A stretch of 64,000 bases of DNA from positions 2,912,501 through 2,976,500 of the forward strand of contig NZ_CP067136.1 in the NCBI RefSeq assembly GCF_028553785.1, in the 5' to 3' direction. The notes beneath the pieces were generated by a model. It did no database searches. It was not told the DNA's origin and saw only the letters and a program-made list of their open reading frames with translations. Position 1 is the stretch's first letter. Each line of letters begins with the position of its first letter. A program made the translations under genes and the position numbers. Of this stretch, positions 58,628-64,000 are shown piece by piece. Origin of the DNA: Paracoccus fistulariae. GTDB lineage: Bacteria > Pseudomonadota > Alphaproteobacteria > Rhodobacterales > Rhodobacteraceae.

Positions 58628-59368
58628 ATGACCGCGCTTGATGAGCTTGCCACCATCCCGTTCCACGATGCCGATGCGCCGCAGCGCGCGCGGATGTTGT
58701 CGCGGCTGGCCGATACCGAACTGATCGTCGCGCTTGGGGCCGAGCCTGTCGGCGATGACGTGGAACTGCGGATGTTTCCGCTGGAGGACGGGCAGGTCGC
58801 GCTGGCCTGCGATACCGAGGACCGGCTGTCGGATTTCTTTGGCCAGCCGGTGCATTATATCGGCCTGCCGGGCCGGGTACTGGCCGGGCTGCTGCGGGCC
58901 GAAGGTGCGGGGCTGCTGGTCAATCCGGGGCATCCGTCGGAAATGCTGCTGGATGCGGCGATGCTGGATTGGCTGACCGGCGCACTTGCCGCCACGCCGC
59001 AAGAGGATCTGGCGCGGCTGCGGCTGACAGCGCCGGCCCGCGACACGGCGGATGCGCTGGCCCCGCCGCTGGCGGCGCGGCTGTCGGATATGCGCGGGCT
59101 GATCAGCGGGGCGGCGCTTGTGGGTGTGGCCGGTCAGGGCGGCGCGGCCTCGCATCTGTTGCTGATCGCGGGGGCCGATCCTGAACGCCAGCCGCAGATC
59201 GCCAAGGCCCTGGCCGAGACGCTGGCCTTTCTGCCGCCGCAGCCGGGCGGCGTCGATATCAGCTTTACCGAAAATGCCACCGCGCCCGGGGCGCTGTTCT
59301 TCGATCTCAGCCCGCCAGAGCAGCCGGAACAGCCCAAAGCGCCAAAAGGTCCGCCCATTCTGCGCTGA
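58628..59368 (+). CDS. SseB family protein
   Basis: A 246-residue protein resembling SseB N-terminal domains (YqhA-type): LVALGAEPVGDDVELRMFPL-like blocks, then VALACDTEDRLSDFFGQPVH and GLLVNPGHPSEMLL, the glycine-proline strand typical of the fold, and LIAGADPERQPQIAKALAET. The proline-rich tail ends GPPILR. It lacks a signal peptide. Function is unknown. ATG 58628 has AAAGG upstream; it is cotranscribed with pcs, which follows 43 bp later. Confidence 0.8.
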   Translation: MTALDELATIPFHDADAPQRARMLSRLADTELIVALGAEPVGDDVELRMFPLEDGQVALACDTEDRLSDFFGQPVHYIGLPGRVLAGLLRAEGAGLLVNPGHPSEMLLDAAMLDWLTGALAATPQEDLARLRLTAPARDTADALAPPLAARLSDMRGLISGAALVGVAGQGGAASHLLLIAGADPERQPQIAKALAETLAFLPPQPGGVDISFTENATAPGALFFDLSPPEQPEQPKAPKGPPILR

Positions 59369-59411
59369 TATCGGCAGACTTGTTGCACTGGTCGATCCAA
59401 GCTGTCAGAAC

Positions 59412-60110
59412 ATGCCGATGCACCTTCGACATAAAGCCCTTTTCGTTCACCTTCTGACTGCGACTGGCGCCGTTCTGGCGATGCTGTCGATGCTGGCGGC
59501 TGTGGACGGAAAATGGTCGCTGATGTTCGGCTGGCTGGTGGTGGCCTTCGTGGTGGACGGGGTCGATGGCCCACTGGCGCGGCGCTATGACGTGCATGCT
59601 AATTCGCCCAATTACGATGGCGTGATCATGGATCTGATCATCGACTATCTGACCTATGTGTTCATCCCGGCCTATGCGCTGTTCAAATCCGACCTGCTGT
59701 CGGGCTGGACCGGCTGGTTCGCGATCATCGTGATCGTCTATTTCAGCGTGCTTTACTTCGCCGATACGCGGATGAAGACGAAGGATAATTCCTTTTCGGG
59801 ATTTCCGGGCTGCTGGAATATGGTGGTGCTGGTCCTGTTCGCGACCAAGCCGCATTGGACCATCATCCTGCTGATCGTGATCGTGCTGACCGTGGCGATG
59901 TTCCTGAATATCAAATTCGTCCACCCCGTCCGCACGGAACGCTGGCGCGAGATCACCCTGCCGGTGACAATCCTGTGGACCTTCTTTGCAGGCTGGGCAG
60001 TCATCGTGAATTTCCATCCCGCAAGCTGGGCCAATTGGGGGCTGGTTCTGACCTCTCTCTGGCTGATCTCGGCCGGGGCGCTGCAGCAGCTGTTCCCCGA
60101 ACGGAAATAG
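59412..60110 (+). CDS. pcs: Phosphatidylcholine synthase
   Basis: Condenses choline with CDP-diacylglycerol to make phosphatidylcholine, a pathway found in host- or plant-associated and phototrophic alphaproteobacteria. The 232-residue integral membrane protein has about seven helices and the CDP-alcohol phosphotransferase motif written here as DGVDGPLARRYDVHANSPNY with DGVIMDLIIDYLTY following. The start is ATG 59412 or, two codons on, 59418. It follows the sseB-like gene and precedes a binding-protein gene. Confidence 0.93.
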   Translation: MPMHLRHKALFVHLLTATGAVLAMLSMLAAVDGKWSLMFGWLVVAFVVDGVDGPLARRYDVHANSPNYDGVIMDLIIDYLTYVFIPAYALFKSDLLSGWTGWFAIIVIVYFSVLYFADTRMKTKDNSFSGFPGCWNMVVLVLFATKPHWTIILLIVIVLTVAMFLNIKFVHPVRTERWREITLPVTILWTFFAGWAVIVNFHPASWANWGLVLTSLWLISAGALQQLFPERK

Positions 60111-60178
60111 CCCTTTCGCTTGCCAGCCCGCGGCATCCGTCCGATGATCGCGGCAAATGGCAATTCGACGGGGAACCC

Positions 60179-61648
60179 ATGCTGAACAGATTGAAGATGT
60201 CGGTGGCGGCGCTGGCCTTGATGGCGGCACCCGCAATGGCGCAGGACGCGATCACCCTGGGTATGGTGCTGGAGCCGCCGAACCTGGACCCCACGGGCGG
60301 CGCGGCGGCGGCAATAGATGAGGTGGTCTATGCCAATCTGTTCGAGGGGCTGACCCGCTTTGGCCCCGATGGCACGATCCGTCCCGCCCTTGCCGAAAGC
60401 TGGGAGGCGCAAGAAGAGGGCAAGGTCTATGTCTTTCACCTCAATGAGGGCGTGACCTTTCACGATGGCAGCGATTTCACCGCCGAAGACGTGGTCTTCA
60501 GCCTGAACCGCGCCCGGGCCGAGGAGTCGACCAATGCCCAGAAGGTGCTGTTCGAGGGGATCGAGTCGGTCGAGGCCGTGGACCCGCTGACCGTTCGTGT
60601 CACATTATCGGCGCCGGACGGCAATTTCCCCTTCAAGATGGCATGGGGCGATGCGGTGATGGTGGATGAGGGCAGCGTGGCCGATATCGCCACAAAGCCC
60701 ATCGGCACCGGCCCGTTCAAATTCGACAACTGGGTTCAGGGCGATCGGATCACGCTGTCGGCCTTTGACGGCTATTGGGGCGAAAAACCGGCGCTGAAAA
60801 GCGCGACCTTCCGCATCATCTCGGACCCAAGCGCGGCCTTTGCGGCGATGATGGCCGGCGATGTGGATGCCTTTCCGAACTATCCCGCGCCGGAAACGCT
60901 GCCGCAGCTAGAGGCCGATCCGCGCTTTCGCGTGATTGTCGGCACGACCGAGGGCGAAACCATTCTGGCGCTGAACAATGCCAAACCGCCGCTGGATAAT
61001 GTGAAGGTCCGGCAGGCCATCGCGCATGCGATCAACCGTCAGGATATCATCGACGGCGCGATGTTCGGCTATGGCACCCCGATTGGCAGTCACTTCGCGC
61101 CGCATAATCCCGATTACGTGGATCTGACCGGCAAATCGGGTTTTGATCCAGAACAGTCCCGCGCCCTTCTGGACGAGGCCGGGACCGGGCCGCTGACCCT
61201 GCGGCTGGCCCTGCCCCCCACGCCCTATGCCCGCCGCGGCGGAGAGATCGTGCAGGCGCAACTGGCCGCTGTGGGCATTCAGGCGCAGATCACCAATATG
61301 GAATGGGCACAATGGCTGGAAACGGTTTTCAAGGGCGGTGATTTCGACATGACGATCATCAGCCATACCGAGCCGCTGGACATCGATATCTATGCCCGGC
61401 CCGACTATTATTTCAGCTATGCCAAGCCCGAATTCGTCGCGCTGATGGATGAGTTGCAGACGGCGACCAGCCCGGATCAGCGCAGCGCCCTTTACAAGCA
61501 GGCGCAGGAAATGATCGCGGATGATTACGTCAACGCCTTTCTGTTCCAACTGGCCAAGACTGGCGTGGCCAATGCCAAGATCGAAGGGCTGTGGGAAAAC
61601 GCGCCGACGCAGGCCAATGATCTGACGCAGGTGCGCTGGACCCAGTAA
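60179..61648 (+). CDS. ABC transporter substrate-binding protein, family 5 (peptide/nickel type)
   Basis: A 489-residue periplasmic binding protein with a Sec signal (ALALMAAPAMAQ). Family-5 features are EPPNLDPTGGAAAAIDEVVY, YVFHLNEGVTFHDGSDFTAE, VVFSLNRA and the late WAQWLETVFKGGDFDMTII. Such proteins capture peptides, glutathione or opine-like compounds. The ATG is at 60179. No permease or ATPase gene is adjacent; the next gene is on the other strand, so its transporter partner is elsewhere. Confidence 0.92.
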   Translation: MLNRLKMSVAALALMAAPAMAQDAITLGMVLEPPNLDPTGGAAAAIDEVVYANLFEGLTRFGPDGTIRPALAESWEAQEEGKVYVFHLNEGVTFHDGSDFTAEDVVFSLNRARAEESTNAQKVLFEGIESVEAVDPLTVRVTLSAPDGNFPFKMAWGDAVMVDEGSVADIATKPIGTGPFKFDNWVQGDRITLSAFDGYWGEKPALKSATFRIISDPSAAFAAMMAGDVDAFPNYPAPETLPQLEADPRFRVIVGTTEGETILALNNAKPPLDNVKVRQAIAHAINRQDIIDGAMFGYGTPIGSHFAPHNPDYVDLTGKSGFDPEQSRALLDEAGTGPLTLRLALPPTPYARRGGEIVQAQLAAVGIQAQITNMEWAQWLETVFKGGDFDMTIISHTEPLDIDIYARPDYYFSYAKPEFVALMDELQTATSPDQRSALYKQAQEMIADDYVNAFLFQLAKTGVANAKIEGLWENAPTQANDLTQVRWTQ

Positions 61649-61664
61649 CAGCCCTCGACAAAGC

Positions 61665-61698
61665 AAAACGGGCGCATCGCTGCGCCCGTTTCTTTTTT
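61665..61698. terminator. Terminator between the binding-protein gene and the alanine symporter
   Basis: ACGGGCGCA and TGCGCCCGT form a 9-bp stem around a 4-nt loop, with AAAA on the left and TTTCTTTTTT on the right. It serves the plus-strand gene and probably the convergent symporter gene. Confidence 0.85.
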
Positions 61699-61716
61699 GC
61701 CTGATGTCCCAAAGGG

Positions 61717-63267
61717 TCAGTTGAACTTGCGGATCTCACCCGAGCGCAGCCGGTCCAGATAGCTGTTCAACTCTCGCTTGACGATCGGCATCAGCACATA
61801 CAGCGCGATGATATTGACGACCGCCATGGCGAAGATCATCGCATCCGAGAAGTCGATGACCGGGCCAAGGCTGGCCGCCGCACCAATCCAGGTGAAGATG
61901 CAGAAGATGACCTTGAAGGTCAGTTCCTTGGTCTTGCCTTCGCCAAAGAGGAAGGTCCAGGCCTTCAGGCCATAGTAGCTCCAAGAGATCATGGTCGAGA
62001 AGGCGAACAGGATCACCGCGACGGCCAGCACATAGCGGAACCAGCCAAAGGTTTCGCTGAAGGCCGCCGAGGTCAGCGCGACCCCGCTATTGCCGCTGAC
62101 GGTCTGGATCGCGGTGCCGGCTTCGTTCAGGACGAACATGCCGGTTTCGGGATCGGTGACCAGCTGGCCGGTGATGGTGATGACCAGCGCGGTCATGGTG
62201 CAGATCACGACCGTATCGATGAAAGGCTCCAGCAGCGACACGAAGCCTTCGGTGATCGGCTCTTTGGTGCGCACCGCGCTGTGCGCGATAGCGGCCGAAC
62301 CGACGCCTGCCTCGTTCGAGAAGGCCGCGCGGCGGAAGCCCTGGATCAGCGCACCGACGGCACCGCCGACGGCCCCGTCCCAGGTAAAGGCGCCACGGAA
62401 GATCTGGCCAAAGGCATTCCCGATCTGGTCGAAGTTGATCAGGATGATGATCAGCGCGGTCGCGACATAGATCACGCCCATGAAGGGGACGACTTTCTCG
62501 GTCACGCGGGCGATGGATTTCAGACCGCCGACGATGACCAGGAACACGACCACGGCAAAGACAAGGCCGGTGATCCAGCCCGGAAAGTCCCGTCCGACCA
62601 CATTGGCGATCTGGGCATGGGCCTGATTCGACTGGAACATGTTCCCGCCGCCGAAGCTGCCGAGGATACAGAAGATCGCGAACAGGATGGCAAGGATCTT
62701 GCCCCCGGCCACGCCACGTTCGGCAAAGCCCTTGGTCATGTAATACATCGGACCGCCCGAGACGTGCCCGTCCGAGAATTCGTTGCGGTATTTCACGCCC
62801 AGCGTACATTCGGTGAATTTGGTGGCCATCCCCAGAAGACCCGCAAGGATCATCCAGAAGGTCGCGCCCGGTCCGCCAATGCCAACGGCCACGGCCACGC
62901 CCGCGATATTGCCCAGACCGACCGTGCCCGACAGCGCGGTTGCAAGCGCCTGGAAATGGCTGACCTCGCCCGCGTCATTGGGGTCGGAATAATCACCCTT
63001 CACCAGCGCGATGGCATGGCCAAAGGCGCGGAACTGGATGATGCCGAAATAGATGGTGAAGATCAGGGCGGCGATCACCAGCCAGGCGACGATCCATGGA
63101 AAGCTGGTGCCCGGGAAATTCGAAAAGATAAAGCTGACGAACCAGCCGGTCGATTTGGCGAAAGCCGCATTCACGGTTTCGTCGATGCCTTGCGCGGCGG
63201 CGGGAAGCCCTGCGGCAAAGCTTGCTGCCAAGGTTGCGGCAGCCAGGTTGAAGACACGTTGAGTCAT
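61717..63267 (-). CDS. Alanine/glycine:cation symporter (AGCS family)
   Basis: A 516-residue sodium- or proton-coupled amino acid transporter. After an unusual signal-like start ([20 protein letters not shown]) come [40 protein letters not shown], the AGCS core with [12 protein letters not shown], and [12 protein letters not shown] conserved blocks, with about 11 membrane helices in total. It lies downstream of uspA on the same strand, separated by about 28 bp. Confidence 0.94.
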   Translation of the reverse strand: MTQRVFNLAAATLAASFAAGLPAAAQGIDETVNAAFAKSTGWFVSFIFSNFPGTSFPWIVAWLVIAALIFTIYFGIIQFRAFGHAIALVKGDYSDPNDAGEVSHFQALATALSGTVGLGNIAGVAVAVGIGGPGATFWMILAGLLGMATKFTECTLGVKYRNEFSDGHVSGGPMYYMTKGFAERGVAGGKILAILFAIFCILGSFGGGNMFQSNQAHAQIANVVGRDFPGWITGLVFAVVVFLVIVGGLKSIARVTEKVVPFMGVIYVATALIIILINFDQIGNAFGQIFRGAFTWDGAVGGAVGALIQGFRRAAFSNEAGVGSAAIAHSAVRTKEPITEGFVSLLEPFIDTVVICTMTALVITITGQLVTDPETGMFVLNEAGTAIQTVSGNSGVALTSAAFSETFGWFRYVLAVAVILFAFSTMISWSYYGLKAWTFLFGEGKTKELTFKVIFCIFTWIGAAASLGPVIDFSDAMIFAMAVVNIIALYVLMPIVKRELNSYLDRLRSGEIRKFN

Positions 63268-63295
63268 CTTTTGTCTCGCTTTCTGCTACCTTGCG

Positions 63296-63730
63296 TTAGG
63301 GGACGATGGTGACCGGCACCGGCGATACCTGCGCCAGCGTACCCGCGACCGATCCGAAAATGCGCGACGACAGGCCGGAATGCCCCATGCGCCCAATGAA
63401 GATCAGGGCGGCGTTCTCATTTTCGGCGATCTTGCACAGCGTATCGGCGATATGGCCGTATTTCATGACCGAGGTCACGGGAACGCCCGATGCCTCGACC
63501 TTTTTCACCATCGGCGCGATGATCGCGGCTTCGGCCCGGTCCAGCTCTTCCTGACGACGGGTGTGGCGTTCCTCGATCTCGGTCGGGGTCAGAAAGCTGT
63601 AGGGCGACCATTCCAGGACATGCGCGATGATAAGACTGTCCCCAAGCGCGGCAGCGCGGGTTATGGCAAAGTCCAGCGCGCGTTGTGACGCCGGGCTGCC
63701 GTCATAACCGACGACGATTTTTCGTGACAT
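63296..63730 (-). CDS. Universal stress protein (UspA family)
   Basis: A 144-residue cytoplasmic UspA-type protein: KIVVGYDGSPASQRALDFAI at the start and the ATP-binding end FIGRMGHSGLSSRIFGSVAG with TLAQVSPVPVTIVP. The G-2x-G-9x-G(S/T) nucleotide motif is intact. TTAGGAGG is six bases before the ATG. The symporter gene follows after a short gap, and the upstream 270 bp to the window edge appear to be its control region. Confidence 0.93.
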   Translation of the reverse strand: MSRKIVVGYDGSPASQRALDFAITRAAALGDSLIIAHVLEWSPYSFLTPTEIEERHTRRQEELDRAEAAIIAPMVKKVEASGVPVTSVMKYGHIADTLCKIAENENAALIFIGRMGHSGLSSRIFGSVAGTLAQVSPVPVTIVP

Positions 63731-64000
63731 TTTACCTCCTAATTTCGCAATTTTCTTGCTGTTGGTGATTAAAGTGTAGGCAGAGGCATTGCCTTAGGAC
63801 CAGAAAAAACTGCGATTTAGGTCGTTTATCGGGCTGATAAGTCAGGATTTGCCGAGATTTTGCGTGATTTGCAGCGCGGTGTGGGCATGAAATTTGCAGA
63901 TTGTGCAATGGCGCGCAGCGCATGCTTCTTTGCCGCGGCGGTAACACGGGACCGCGCGGGCGATGGCGTCAAATTCGCAAGATGTCCCTGAAGAGGCTTC
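63731..64000. other. Region upstream of uspA to the window edge
   Basis: About 270 bp, AT-richer than the rest, with no supported gene. It should contain the uspA promoter. I see no clean FNR or CRP palindrome in it. Confidence 0.4.

Noticed and set aside
1..64000. CRISPR arrays, prophage, rRNA operon, plasmid or chromosome origin
   Set aside because: No regular repeats, phage structural genes, rRNA sequence, parAB or DnaA-box clusters were seen.

Overview
The window is high-GC DNA (about 63-65 % by eye) that reads as a chromosome segment from a marine or soil alphaproteobacterium of the Rhodobacterales, most likely Paracoccus or a close relative. The evidence is the rimP-nusA-ylxR-infB order, a cbb3 oxidase operon, ferrochelatase beside an NDUFAF5-like gene, a VPLPA-CTERM surface protein, phosphatidylcholine synthase, the DUF6280 family, the alphaproteobacterial form of dCTP deaminase, and a GTTC-N7-GTTC SOS box. 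No prophage, intact insertion sequence or CRISPR array is visible. Most of the window is dense, operon-organised core genome.

Layout. 1-3.1 kb: start of infB, then ylxR, nusA and rimP (minus strand) behind a strong promoter and a leader that ends in a terminator-like hairpin. 3.2-11.5 kb: a lower-GC GT61 glycosyltransferase, proline iminopeptidase, ubiG, a MarR regulator, glutaredoxin, comF, an NDUFAF5-like methyltransferase, hemH, and an Lrp regulator divergent from phhAB with two inverted repeats between them. 11.5-16.2 kb: an exported oxidative-deamination module (Tat FAD amine oxidase, c-type cytochrome, secreted RidA), then two L,D-transpeptidases flanking a CAP-domain lipoprotein. 16.3-22.1 kb: hslO, nudL, cca, an ABC exporter and rlmD, joined by four successive 4-nt overlaps. 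22.3-29.1 kb: a Nudix gene and phzF, a REC-PP2C phosphatase, ilvA, a membrane protein, argG and a VPLPA-CTERM protein.

29.7-36.7 kb: a continuous minus-strand operon ccoI-ccoS-ccoN-ccoO-ccoQ-ccoP-small membrane protein-DUF2189, with assembly factors ahead of the structural genes. 37.3-39.8 kb: kefF-kefBC. 39.8-45.4 kb: a Tat-exported SMP-30 lactonase, then a translationally coupled signalling operon: small membrane protein, hybrid histidine kinase with two REC and one HPt domain, and a REC-GGEEF diguanylate cyclase. 45.8-51.7 kb: LexA-type dinB, a MOSC-like protein, efp, DUF6280, a PfkB kinase, a zincin and gltX. 51.8-53.3 kb: tRNA-Met(CAT) and tRNA-Pro(GGG) flanking dCTP deaminase. 53.4-57.9 kb: the yceD/rpmF/plsX/fabH/ihfA/merR block with a DksA-like gene on the opposite strand inside it. 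58-63.7 kb: bamE, sseB-like, pcs, an orphan peptide-binding protein, an alanine:cation symporter and uspA.

Most interesting candidates: the periplasmic amine oxidase-cytochrome c-RidA trio; the phosphorelay operon, whose kinase has a histidine-rich membrane domain and whose first gene is unrecognised; the 64-residue protein fused by overlap to the end of the cbb3 operon; the SOS box before dinB; and CRP/FNR-geometry palindromes before ccoI and rpmF.
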